DNA of 64,000 nt from Takakia lepidozioides. Taxonomy: Eukaryota > Streptophyta > Takakiopsida > Takakiales > Takakiaceae. The notes beneath the pieces are model-generated. The model searched no databases. It was not told the DNA's origin and worked only from the letters and a program-made list of their open reading frames with translations. This document shows positions 1 through 10,660 of the stretch, piece after piece; the stretch's first letter is position 1; the number at the start of each line of letters is the position of its first letter. Both the position numbers and the translations under genes were made by a program. The DNA lies in the NCBI GenBank assembly GCA_030704615.1, contig CM060731.1:61300756-61364755 (forward strand), given 5' to 3'.

Positions 1-542
1 TTGCAAATCGTGACCCCTCTCGCATTTCCTTGGCACTTTTGTGTGCATGTTTTGCTTGATTTTCCGTTGATCGCCCGCATTCACTTCGCAGGGGGGTGTA
101 TTTCTGGGCTTCATTTTTGGGTCATGACGACTTACCTCTCTCATGCTTGAAGCGGCATGAGCTGTTCCGTTTCCTGCTTTGTGTTCTAGACATTAGAGCT
201 CGGGGTGTGATTGCATACGCAGCTGTTAGGACTGAGTGTTTGGCGTTTAGATTTTTGTGCCCTGCCGAATTTTCATTGTAATGCAAATTGTCATTTTTTC
301 TTGCATGTCGTTTTGTGAAATGCTTTTATGTATTTGGGCTCTGTGTTTTGTGTGGTAGGGGATGATTGCAGGGGAGCGTGGTGTGTTGGGGTTTCATTTT
401 GCAGCTGGTTTTGGAGAGTTTGCGAAATTCGCCGAGGTACATCCTTCATTTCTGTGCTTGGAGAAGATGGGTCGTCTGCATTGATTCATTATGAGGGCTT
501 GCATTCATTTCCTGTGATCTCTGTGCGGTCCCAGGGATTCGT
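1..542. other. Left edge, no gene recognised
   Basis: T-rich sequence with short ORFs but no motif or splice pattern that I can support. It may be promoter or 5' UTR of the broken gene that begins at 543. Confidence 0.4.
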
Positions 543-1510
543 ATGGCACTAAAGAAGAAGGACGCTCATGTGCCTGAGCCACCGTCGCCCCCACCCGAGC
601 TTGAAGCTGTCGCGGAGGCTATAAAGGAGTGGACGCTTGAGGAGCAGCACTGCACTCCCGAGCAGTGCAAGGTAATATTGGGGTGTCTGTCTTCTGTCTT
701 CCTTTGTAGTTTGCCTCCACCGCCATTCGCCAATCGTTGGCCTCGCCACCCTCGTCCTCATAATTTCCGCTTTCTATTTAGACGTCAGGTGGCTCTAATT
801 CTTGGTTGGAGAGAGAGAAGAGAGGAAGGTGAAGAGTGCCAAAGACATTCGGGTACGTAGCATCTGGAAATTTTGTCTGCAAGAACCTCATGAAACAATC
901 AATCAAAAAATGATTCAAGTTCAATGAAGACAGCAACATCAGTCAGGATACCAAAACATTTATCCGCTCCTTGGACCGTTTTCAGGATGTATTGTTCGCA
1001 GAGGGTAATGAAAACATGGAACAAAGAACGGAAACACCAGCAAGACGAAGACGTAAGTCTACGGCAGGATCATCAGTAACGGAACAGGATCAGGAAGGTG
1101 CTGGATCATCCTCAAAGAAGCAGAAACCAAAGAAATCCATTGATCCAACCCTTGCTCCCGACGTAAGAGACCCAAGACAGCCGACATTTACGACAAGGAT
1201 AAATCAATAGAACTGGCAAAAAATTTAATAGAATACTACGGAGACATGTTTTCATTCGGTTTTAGTAGAACTTTCAAAATACCGATATCGCGAATGAATC
1301 TTGCTCCTAAACATATGGTTTACCGACCTTTGAACCTAAAGCATAAGAAAATCCGACTCCTGCAGCTCCGACATCTGGATGCCCAACATTCGGTATACCT
1401 AGAAGGAGGACGATGTATGTGAGAAGATACCAACGAGATCAGCGGAGAACGACGATTCTTTGACGAAATTTTTCATTATCGGAGGGCAACACACGATCGT
1501 GGCTGCCAAG
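543..1510 (+). pseudogene. Degraded gene with ParB-like motifs (GGQHT family)
   Basis: Four coding blocks follow one another. A first exon at 543-671 starts with ATG, encodes 43 residues and ends at an AAG|GTAATA donor. A charged block at about 914-1185 in frame 2 is rich in Arg, Lys and Ser. A block at 1144-1422 in frame 1 contains APKHMVYRPLN. A block at 1421-1510 in frame 2 contains FFIIGGQHTIVAAK and ends at an AAG|GTAATT donor. The H..I/L and GGQHT..AAK pattern resembles boxes I and II of ParB/Srx-fold proteins; that assignment is my inference from motif shape. Two frame changes (about 1150-1185 and 1411-1421) and the missing 3' exons make it a relic. The pieces could instead come from two unrelated genes. 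Confidence 0.45.
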
Positions 1511-1984
1511 GTAATTGCTAACCAGATCTATGTCTCTTGACTCTAGAATTCAACAAGATTTGAAATTGGTCTAGAACCTCGACATTCATGTCGACGTTAT
1601 AAACCCTATTTTAACTAATTCTGGACTTTTGTTTGGTCCAGAAATAATATGAGAAATATGAATAAACAACATTTATTATTGAGATAAAGCGATATATATG
1701 ATTATTTTCGTTGTTTTATGCACAATATAACCATGAACAATAATCCTCCAAACATTTTTTGGAGATAATATAAGTATGTATTGTGGTTTTAGAAGAACAT
1801 CCACTGCCAAGTTGACGTTTACGAAAAAAATGGGAGGATGCAATAAATTATACCATGATGTGAGGTCAGATATGTAAAACTTTTTGCACAAAATGGTTGC
1901 CATATCATATGACATACAAAACCAAACATAGAACAATCATGGCATGTGATGAAGAGGATGACATGAAAGAATGTGTCCGCATAC
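1511..1984. other. Gene-free AT-rich stretch
   Basis: No coding pattern seen. The left breakpoint of the inversion proposed for the HNL gene should lie near its right end. Confidence 0.4.
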
Positions 1985-2850
1985 ATTGATGATAAACATT
2001 CATATTTTATTAGAGATTGCAACTTTGGCGTTGCAGTGATATTTCCCATTATCCCACTCAGCTGTGGTTTCCAAAAAATATTGCAGCATTTCCTGATATA
2101 AGTCTCCATATTTGTACTTCCTGCATGCGGAACTGCATAAAATACATACCCTGCAGATTTCTGAGAAAGATCTTTGCAGAGTGACAGGCTTTTCTGTCCA
2201 AAGAATTTTTTGCGTGGTGAGTGTTTCTTCTGTGAGCCTCCACAATCAAACTCTTGATCACAAGACCACCAAAGTTATGGCCAACCAGAACCATCGGCTT
2301 TCGTTTGCCATCATTCCATGCTCCGTTGCAAAATTGCAAACTGTGAGATTGTGCTGAACACCACTGCATAACATGGGACACTCCACAGCAGGCCTTCTTA
2401 TGACAGAGGGTCCCCATAGATTTCCATCTCTGGAGTTGATTGCAAAACACAAATAAATCCATGTGCATTTTAGGGAACAAGAGATGCTCCACATCAAGCT
2501 AAAATCTTTATTTCGAGCCCCCAGATATAAGCTATCCTTGTTATTCACAAACACAAAGCCTGATATCTGTACTCTGATTAGAAGCTGGGGGCCAACCAGC
2601 TGGTGATCAACGATGACTGATGCCTTCTACATGTACACCCCACAGCTTCAATGAGAGGAGCTGGCTATTGAGAGTAGGAGGCAGACTACCTGTTCACAAA
2701 ACTCTCTAGAAGGTTCTTGCCAATGTCGCTCACGTCTTCGTTGTTGCCTCCCTCCGGCCCCATGTGCACTGCGGCATCATATGAGAGAGAAAACACTCGC
2801 ACTTTTCTATCCAGATCTTGGGGAAGCCACTTTGCAGGCCAGCAAACAGT
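1985..2850 (-). pseudogene. Alpha/beta-hydrolase N-terminal part of an HNL receptor, inverted
   Basis: Read on the minus strand, three family blocks appear in the right order: CWPAKWLPQDL with LSLSYDA (2850-2690), VLVGHNFGGLVIKSLIVEAH (about 2300-2230), and FYAVPHAGSTN with TYIRKC (about 2140-2070, in a shifted frame). These match the N-terminal hydrolase of alpha/beta-hydrolase-NB-ARC-LRR receptors and of SERAC1-like proteins. The nucleophile elbow, normally G-H-S-x-G-G, reads GHNFGG, so the catalytic Ser is Asn. A frameshift separates the last two blocks. The missing C-terminal part of the hydrolase lies on the opposite strand just to the right, fused to the NB-ARC region, which points to a local inversion rather than a separate gene. 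Confidence 0.75.
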
Positions 2851-3014
2851 GTGGCAAGGTAAAATTACCAAACTTGTTTGATAATGCAGGAAGGAAGGAC
2901 AGTGCCTGAATGATTGACAAGGTAGCGAAACTGAGTGGCTTGACACTGATTGGCGTGGAGAGTAGGTATATGTATATGTAGGTAGATGTATATATACACA
3001 TATCAGATCCTCTT

Positions 3015-5811
3015 TTGGAGAGAGCAGACAGCATGGAAGATACTAGAGTTTTGTGGTGTTCTATGCTGTGTCCCGAATTCTACATGGGTGACTGTTCAAT
3101 GGACGATTGCCATGCCAAGGCTGATGTTGTGTTGGCCACTGAGAACCTAGAAGAGTTAAGTGCTAATTCCAAGTATGATGGGCTTCGATTTTGGCAGGAG
3201 ATTTTGGTTGAGCATGCCTCCGCAATAAAACACTCACGCACCAACCACTACCAAGTTGAAGACGCAGACCATATGGAAGTTTGTAGGCCAACCAGCCAGA
3301 CGCATGTGAGCTACCAAAAGCTTCTTGAACTCCTTCAGCTAATCCAAGGCCAGGAAGTGAGCGATCCCCCTTCCTTCTTTGCTGAACTGCATATTTTGCT
3401 GCTTCCAAGCATGCCAGAGAGTGGGGCAATGTCCAAAGACTCGCGTCCAAAGATGTCGGGCCAGATAATTAACCATTATTGAATTTCTGTTTTTCGCATG
3501 TCTCTGTCTTCGTGCAGATAAACTTCTTGAGTCAGAGCTGGATCCCCGAACTCCCGACACATTTGCTTGGGGTCTCAGAACATGTCGACATAGTGAAGCG
3601 CCGGCTCGAAGGGGCTCATATAGTCGGTGTAGTTGGGATGGGTGGTATCGGCAAGACAACGCTGGCAAAGGCGGTCTATCATGATCTCGCGAATGGATTT
3701 TGATGCATACAGCTTCCTGCCAGACATCCGATCAAGTGGCATTCTGGAGATGCAGAGACAGCTATTGCGGGACATAGGTCACAGCATGGATGAGAGTAAC
3801 ACTAAAAATGTGGAGCGAGTTCGGATGCTTATAGAGAAGTGTTTAAAGGATTAAAAAGTGCTCTTGGTTTTGGACGATGTTGGCACTGAGGCCCAAATGG
3901 TTGCTTTGGGTCTAAGCTGCAAGCAGTTGAAAACTGGGAGTAAGAACATTGTGACAAGCCGGAACTGGAGAATTCTAGATAAGTATGTGGGGGTTGATGG
4001 AAAGTATGAGGTGGAGGAACTTGGCCCAGAGCAAGCCCTGGATCTCTTTGGCATGCACGCTTCTGTAGACAGAGGAGAGCGAAAACAAAAGTTTGAAGTG
4101 ATGTCAAAGGCGGTTGTGGCTGCTTGTGGGGGGCTTCCATTGAGCCTAGAGGCCATGGGGGCTTTTCTTCGCACTTGTGATGATTTGCAGGAATGGGAAG
4201 AGGTACTAGATAGGCTGGGAAAGGCACAACCTTTGCAGGGGGATAATAAGGATGAGAAGTTATGGAGCCGGTTGCAAATTAGTTACGATTCCTTAGGGCA
4301 GGTGGAGCGAGATATGTTTTTGGACCTTGCGTGCTTCTTTTGCGACGGTCGCTTTTGCCATGGTGGCTTTGTTGAACCTTATGAGGAGTCTCAAGGTCTG
4401 CGTTCTGAAACAGCGCTGCGGATATGGAGTTCCTGGTCACCAACAATTGGATTGAAAAACCTTCAGCATAGATCGCTCGTGAAAATAGAGAACGACAAGT
4501 TGCTGACCATGCATGATCAGTTGCGGGACATGGGTCGGGACATCGCAAGAAAGAATTCCCCACCTTTTGGTGACCGATTATGGGAGGTGGAGACAGCGGA
4601 AATGGCCCTTCAAGCCAAACAGGTGATGGATCACACAATTTTAATGTCTTGCTCTTGGCGAGCAAGAATTTAGTTATGTACAGCCTGATTTGTTAATTTG
4701 ACTTAAATTACCTTGGTTGGCAGGACATGATTGAGTGGATGTAGCATATCAATGTGTGGATCTCGCATATGAATCAATCATGTATGTGACCTACTTATAA
4801 TAAAGCACCGCATTTCATGCCTTTGTTCCAATTTTGTGCAGGTGGGTTTCACTGTACAAGGCCTCTCATTGGCAGGCTCTGAGCGAGTTCACAAAATGCC
4901 CGGACTACGTTTGCAGTCCGCAAAATGTGGAGTATTGTCTCGGGGAACATTCCAGTCAACTGAGACTACTTTTTCTACGTTCTACGCAATTAACAGATCT
5001 ACCAGAGTCCTTTGGATATCTCAAGATGTTACGTGTGCTTGACTTGAGTGGTAATTCCGAGTTGTGCAAACTACCAGATTGCATTGGGGATCTCACATCT
5101 TTACTGGAGCTACGCCTATGTGACTGTACAGCTTTGAAGAGACTACCGCAAACGATCTGCCATCTCACACTACTACAAGACTCCACCTAATTCAAAATTA
5201 CGGGCTTATGGAGCTGCCCGAGCATATAGGGGAACTTGAGAGACTGCGAGTGCTCGGCTTGCAAAGGTGTGGGCTACAGAAACTGCCGGAGTCGATCTGC
5301 CCACCTCACACTACTTCAAGAGCTCGACCTAATGTTTTGTGTCGGGCTTACGGAGCTGCCTGAGCATATCGGGGAACTTGAGAGACTACGAGTGCTCGTC
5401 TTGCAAGGGTGTGGGCTACAGAAACTGCCGGAGTCGATCTGTCGCCTCCCACTACTAGAAGAGCTCGACCTATTTGATTGTCACGGGCTTACGGAGCTGC
5501 CCGAGCATATCGGGGAACTCGAGAGACTACGAGTGCTTGGCTTGCATGAGTCTGGGGCGCTACAGAAGCTGCCGGAGTCGATCTGCCTTACGGAGCTGCC
5601 TGAGCATATTGGGGAGCTTGAAAGACTACAAGTGCTCCGCTTGGGTTGGTGTGAGCAGCTACAGAAACTGCCGGAGTCGATCTGCCGCCTCACACTACTA
5701 CAAGAGCTCGACCTACGGTATTGTGAGGGGCTTACGGAGGTGCCCGAGCATATCGGGGAACTTGAGAAGTCAGTACGAGTGCGCAAACCTGTGGATTTGC
5801 ATTTGGTGTAG
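3015..5811 (+). pseudogene. HNL receptor pseudogene: hydrolase C-terminus, NB-ARC, LRR
   Basis: The first block (about 3060-3352) carries YQVEDADHMEVCRP, the His-containing end of the hydrolase. A GTGAGC donor at 3358 and a GTGCAG acceptor near 3519 lead to the NB-ARC. Motifs in order: P-loop GMGGIGKTT (about 3636-3662), kinase-2 VLLVLDDV (about 3858-3881), RNBS-B GSKNIVTSRN, CGGLPLSLEAMG (about 4125-4160), MFLDLACFF, and MHDQLRDMGRDIA (about 4507-4545). An intron runs from about 4622 (CAG|GTGATG) to about 4842. The LRR region starts near 4940. Lesions: an extra T in TTTT near 3700 shifts the frame, TAA at 3852-3854 precedes kinase-2, and the LRRs change frame several times (for example at 5186-5240). 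The gene would have been an intracellular immune receptor; this copy cannot make one. Confidence 0.85.
5165..5790 (+). repeat. Tandem LRR units of about 140 nt
   Basis: About 4.5 copies of a double-LRR unit with the core LTELPEHIGELERLRVL and LQKLPESICR. Copy 1 is out of frame, and the copy near 5588 lacks its first half (ESIC joins directly to LTELPEHIGEL). High identity between copies indicates recent tandem duplication. Confidence 0.8.
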
Positions 5812-6189
5812 TGACAAAGATTGGGAGAGATTGAGAAAGAGGGACTTGCTTAACTTGAGCTATCGCCACCATTCGTAGGTCCCATTTATCGTCAGTTTGT
5901 CTCCACCCAGGAGCATCCTTACCTGCGTGAGCCACCGTTTTTGTAGCATTCGACAACGCAGACTCGCCTCTCTAGCCAGATGCGTCACCTTCTCTCTCAT
6001 GAGCACCCTACAAGTATAATTTCTTATTTCCAACACATATTCATGAGTATTTACAGAAGCTCAATGGACCCTAATCCCTTGAGAACTGAAATAGTCACAG
6101 GGATATACGGACATACACAGGACAGCCATTTCTCAACGATTCTTTCTACGGAGTATTTGAATGATATGGTGGTCCCACAGTGTTTGATA
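5812..6189. other. Gene-free stretch after the LRR region
   Basis: No gene seen. It may include the 3' UTR of the receptor pseudogene. Confidence 0.35.
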
Positions 6190-6645
6190 TGATATGGGGA
6201 ATGTAGAGGAATTTGATGTTCCTCTCTACCACTGCATTGGATACATGCCAAATCTCTCTTGAACGTTCAAAATATAGTACATCCAGTGCTCTGACATATC
6301 TCGATGGACTCTCTCTCTCATTATACTGCTCCCTGGCAGTCTACTGCATGGATAGTGTGAGAGAAGGTGTCCAAAAGTGAAGTGCACAAAAATGGGAGTG
6401 ACAAACTGATGGAACTTGTTCTTGACTCAAAAGGATTCCAGCGTCGTAAATGACAGCCGTCATCACCGATACATAGTATTGTGCTTGGTATGGCAGTTCA
6501 AAGTACTCTCCAAAATAGGTGGGTAATCTTTAGGAAGAAGAGGTCGCCAAACAATTGGGTGATGGACTCCATGTTCTCTCTCCCAAAGTGGCGTTCCTTG
6601 ACACGAGTTCACATGTTGGCTCATGGCTGTGATGTAGGCCGCCAT
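6190..6645 (+). repeat. Direct duplication, copy A
   Basis: It shares long stretches with 7650-8305: 6235-6305 matches 7708-7775 (both hold CTCTTGAACGTTCAAAAT), 6355-6430 matches 8105-8190, and 6520-6640 matches 8185-8305. Copy A lacks about 200 bases present in copy B. Confidence 0.8.
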
Positions 6646-6918
6646 GAAGAAGAGAAAGACTGTCACTTTTGAAATACAAAAGGCTCTCCTCATCGCACAA
6701 GCTGGTACTAGGAAGAGGTCAACTGGTTCTACTTCCATCATGAGAGCTCGGAGTTGCCTTTGCCAAAGAAGGATGTTGCCCACTAACACTTCAATTCTCA
6801 ATTGGGCAATTTCTGTTCAGAGCAAGTGAATGTTGCCAGATGGGGCAGCACAGTCACTTGAAGCAACACATGCCAAACTAGACCTTGGATTTGAATTTTT
6901 CTATTTATTTTCTCCTTT

Positions 6919-7480
6919 CTAATCACCGAGGCTGGCAACCAAAGATTCTTCCTCAGTTGTCTGGACAATGACGGGTAGCCTTGAGCAAGAAAGCTCACAG
7001 CCGACTCTTGGGAGCTCTGTGAAGCTACCCAAAGCTATGGCTCTTGACCGAAGAGCATGCTTTTGGATTTTACCAGTTGCTGTCTGAGGTAGAGGGCCGA
7101 ACACCACAGATCGTGGCACCATGAAATGTGGCAGCCGGTCATAACAAAATTGAATGTCATCTCGTTCACTCAGTGAGACCTTCCCACTTGGTGTGACAAA
7201 GGCACATGGTGTTTCACCCCGGCGTTCATCAGGCCTAGCTATCACAGCTGCCTCAAGCACCAAGGGATGTCTGAACAACACATTCTCCACTTCCAAGGAA
7301 CTTATGTTTTCCCCTCCTGATATGATGATATCTTTGGCTCTATCCTTTATCTCCATATAGCCATCTGCATGCTTAACAGTAATATCACCTGAGTGACACC
7401 AGCCCCCTTTGAAACTTTCCTGGGTGACGTTGGGATTGTTCAAGTAGCCCTTCGAATCACAACTTCACCCAGGGTGGATC
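6919..7480 (-). pseudogene. Acyl-activating enzyme C-terminal fragment (AMP-binding family)
   Basis: This encodes the C-terminal domain of a plant acyl-CoA synthetase of the acyl-activating enzyme (AAE) type, which forms acyl-CoA through an acyl-adenylate. Visible motifs are GWCHSGDI, IKDRAKDIIISGGENIS (hinge), RPDERRGETPCAFV, FMVPRSVVFGPLPQTATGK and GKIQKHALRSRA, with the catalytic Lys in TGKIQ. Upstream, TLGEVVIR (about 7474-7450) is joined to GYLNNP out of frame because about 14 bases are missing, and homology ends at a hairpin at 7480-7507. The substrate-binding N-terminal domain is absent, so this is a truncated pseudogene. It sits between the two copies of a direct duplication. Confidence 0.8.
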
Positions 7481-7507
7481 CTAGGGTCTGTGGCGGTAGA
7501 CCCTAGG
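7480..7507. repeat. Perfect 10-bp inverted repeat at the AAE breakpoint
   Basis: CCTAGGGTCT, an 8-base loop, then AGACCCTAGG. It lies where homology to the AAE gene stops. Confidence 0.85.
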
Positions 7508-7649
7508 GCGTGGACCCGGCCATGGTGGGGGTGACCCCTTGTTTGGACGTGGCGGGGCCCACAAGCCTCACATGTGTGCATTCAAGTCGCTATTAATCTA
7601 AAATGAGAGGCTTTTAGGACAGCCATGTATCCAAGATTCTTTACCACAG

Positions 7650-8305
7650 AGTTTGCAAAGATATGGGGAAAATACAGGAATTTGACCTCTCCACAACTGC
7701 ATCTGCTGGATACATGCCAAATCTCTCTTGAACGTTCAAAATGTAGTACAGCCAGTGCTCTGACATATCTCGACGCCTCTCTCTCACACACTCACACAAG
7801 ACCCTCGCAAACTATAAGGTCCCCAGCAGTCTACTTTCCTTAGATCTGGACCTGTACTTCCTCCTGGGCAACCGCAACTGTCCTTTGCATGTAACTGCAG
7901 GTCTACCTGCCCCCTCTCTCTCTCCCTCCCTCATCTGAATATCTGACAAGGCATAACTGATAAGCAAGTACTTAGTAAGGGTAAAGTGTCCCAGGCCGGT
8001 GGTGAAGTGACGTTGCACTGCAGTGCTGCATGATTTAACACCACAGGAACTTTCCAATGACAAATTGGTAGCATGTGCTCAGTTACAATCGCATGCTTGG
8101 ATAATGTGGGAGAAGGAGGTGTCCCACAATGAAGTGCACGGAAAAATGGAAGTGACAACTGATGGAACTTGTTCTTGACTCAAAAGGAACCTTTAGGAAG
8201 AAGAAATCACCAAATAATTGGGTGATGGACTCGATATTATCTCTCCCAAAGCATCGTTCCTTAACAGGAGGTCACATGTTGGCTCATGGCTGAGATGTAA
8301 CCGGT
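7650..8305 (+). repeat. Direct duplication, copy B
   Basis: Partner of 6190-6645, about 1.47-1.66 kb downstream. It ends just before the 3' end of the minus-strand PPR gene. Confidence 0.8.
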
Positions 8306-8440
8306 TATGGCATGCAATGGCAACCCTGCTTCTCTTCCATTGCATGACATTGACCCCACCTTAGTCGATGCGACTGACTTATCACTAGATCCTGGCTGCA
8401 TCTTTGAAGCACATACTTCCTTTTGTGGCGTTTTCTCGCT

Positions 8441-10660
8441 TTACCAGTAATCCCCACAAGAACAAGCCCCGTCTTCAAAGTGGTGAAAGCGTCTGGCATC
8501 CTGTACAACAACAACTCGTCCAACAATCTTAGAGATGAACTTGGTTGCGGTGTGACAGTCACTACACACCTGAAGATTCTTGATGACTCGGAGGGGTACC
8601 CCAGGGGGAGTGCTGATGAGTCCAAAACCAATGGCCAGCCTCTCGCTGTGGTGGCACAAAGAAAATTCCTTTATCTCTTCCTCCATATCACGCAATACAA
8701 AGCGCCTATCAGGTATGTACCCAGCCTCCTTCATCTGCCTAGAAAGTCTCTTAAGCTCAGCATGGATTTCCTCTATTTGAGGATGCAGTTTATCTTCTTC
8801 AACAAAAACGTGCACACGGTTGTCCACCTCGATGCAGCAGGATCCTGACTCCTTCCTGACACCTCTGTCCTCCATCATTTTTCTCACCTTTGCTTGGTCA
8901 TCCCACCTGCCAGCCGCAGCATAGATGTTTGAGAGAAGTATATATGTTGAAGCATGCTGTGGATCACACCTCAAAAGGCATTTTGATGCCTTCTCTGCTA
9001 GCTCCACATCACCATGATTTCTGCCCGCACCAAGCAAGGCACCCCACACTGAAGCCTCTGGTGTCAGTGGCATATTATTAATGAGTTCCTCTGCTTCATC
9101 CAATCGCCCTGCACGCCCGAGAAGGTCCACCAAACAACCAAAATGCTCCACTGTGGGAGTGAGGCCATGATCCTGAGTCATGGAATTAAAGTAGTGATGA
9201 CCTTCAGCAACTAGGCCAGCATGGCTACAAGCAGACAGAAGACATGTAAAGGTCACATTGTTTGGCTGCAAGCCTTCCTGTTGCATTTGTTCAAATAATT
9301 GAACAGCTTCCCTACCACAACCATGCTGACCATATGCGGCAATCATGCCACTCCAGGAGACCACATTTCTTTGAACCATTTTGTCAAACACTTGACGTGC
9401 CTCCTTCACGCTCCCACATTTGGCATACATGTTGGCCAGGGCAGTCTCCAGAACGATATCTGACACAATTCCAGCTTTGATGATATCAGCATGGACCTCT
9501 TTGCCCTTTTCCAGGGCTGCCAGGCAAGCAGTTGCATTGAGAAGGCAAATAAACGTGACCTTGTCCGGCATCACTCCTTCCCATATCATTTGCTCATAGA
9601 TCTCCAAAGCCTCCTGACCACACCCCTGTTGAGCATATCCTGCAATCATCGCATTCCACGAGACAACATTTCGTTGCTCCATACTGTCGAACACTTGACG
9701 TGCATCCTTTATGCTCTTGCATTTGGCATACATTGCAACAAGGGCGGTGTTCAGAATGATATGTGGCACAATCCCAGCCTTGACGATGTCAGCATGGACC
9801 TCTTTGCCCTTTCCCAGCCACCCTAAGCCAGCACATGCATTCAGAACGCAAGTGAATGTGACTGCAGTTGGTGTCACCCCTTCTTGTATCATTTGCTCAT
9901 ACATCTTCAAAGCCTCCCTACCACAACCATGCTGGCCATATCCTGCAATCATCGCATTCCATGAGACGACATCTCGGAGACCCATATTGTCAAATACTTC
10001 ATGTGCATCCTTTATGCTTCCGCACTTGGCATACATGTCAACCAGGGTATTCTCCAGAATGATATCTGGAACAATTCCAGCTTTGATCATGCCAGCATGG
10101 ACCTCTTTGCCTTTCTCCAGGACTGCCAAGCTGGCACATGCATTAAGAACACAAGTGAACGTGACCTTGTTCGGTGTCACCCCTTCTTGTTGCATTTTCT
10201 CATATATCTTGAAAGCCTCCCTCTCAAACCCATGCTTGGCATATCCTGCTATCATTATCGTCCAGCTAAACAACGTTCGTTCAGGCATTCTGTCAAATAC
10301 TTCGCGTGCATCCAAGACACTCCCACACTTGGCATACATGTTTATGATGGTGTTTAGTAGAAAGGTGTTTGGCTTGAATCCACTTTCAATAATGTGGAAA
10401 TGCACCTGCTTTCCCTTTGCTAAACCCCTTGTGTTGATACACTCCCTCAACAGAGTGACGTAAGTACGGAAGTCTGCTGTAAGGCCTCCTTGTTTCAAAA
10501 TCTGCAGCGCCTCTGTCACCTCTCCTCCCTGACCTAGCGTCCTCACATCCTCACAAACGCCAGAAATCCTGTTGACTCGCTCTCTTGGTACTCTTTCAAA
10601 AGTGCTGATGATAGTGGAGGTGCCTGATACAAACAGCTGTGCCTGATCCAAAGCTGCCAT
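8441..10660 (-). CDS. PPR protein, PLS class with DYW domain
   Basis: An uninterrupted 739-residue ORF from the ATG at 10660; the in-frame codons upstream hold only a TTG. It has about a dozen PPR motifs in P-L-S order (recurrent [27 protein letters not shown] and [10 protein letters not shown] types), then the E1/E2 region ([15 protein letters not shown]) and a full DYW domain. The deaminase signature is present: HSERLA for the HxE box and CSDCH for CxxC, ending GDYW. Such proteins bind one organelle RNA site and convert C to U in plastids or mitochondria. PLS triplets recur every 303 nt at high identity. No intron is seen. No targeting peptide is obvious, although the first 50 residues are Ser/Thr/Arg-containing. 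It is a paralogue of the PPR gene at 15124. Confidence 0.95.
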   Translation of the reverse strand: MAALDQAQLFVSGTSTIISTFERVPRERVNRISGVCEDVRTLGQGGEVTEALQILKQGGLTADFRTYVTLLRECINTRGLAKGKQVHFHIIESGFKPNTFLLNTIINMYAKCGSVLDAREVFDRMPERTLFSWTIMIAGYAKHGFEREAFKIYEKMQQEGVTPNKVTFTCVLNACASLAVLEKGKEVHAGMIKAGIVPDIILENTLVDMYAKCGSIKDAHEVFDNMGLRDVVSWNAMIAGYGQHGCGREALKMYEQMIQEGVTPTAVTFTCVLNACAGLGWLGKGKEVHADIVKAGIVPHIILNTALVAMYAKCKSIKDARQVFDSMEQRNVVSWNAMIAGYAQQGCGQEALEIYEQMIWEGVMPDKVTFICLLNATACLAALEKGKEVHADIIKAGIVSDIVLETALANMYAKCGSVKEARQVFDKMVQRNVVSWSGMIAAYGQHGCGREAVQLFEQMQQEGLQPNNVTFTCLLSACSHAGLVAEGHHYFNSMTQDHGLTPTVEHFGCLVDLLGRAGRLDEAEELINNMPLTPEASVWGALLGAGRNHGDVELAEKASKCLLRCDPQHASTYILLSNIYAAAGRWDDQAKVRKMMEDRGVRKESGSCCIEVDNRVHVFVEEDKLHPQIEEIHAELKRLSRQMKEAGYIPDRRFVLRDMEEEIKEFSLCHHSERLAIGFGLISTPPGVPLRVIKNLQVCSDCHTATKFISKIVGRVVVVQDARRFHHFEDGACSCGDYW

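Noticed and set aside
9711-10463. 250-residue plus-strand ORF
   Set aside because: Antisense shadow of the minus-strand PPR gene.
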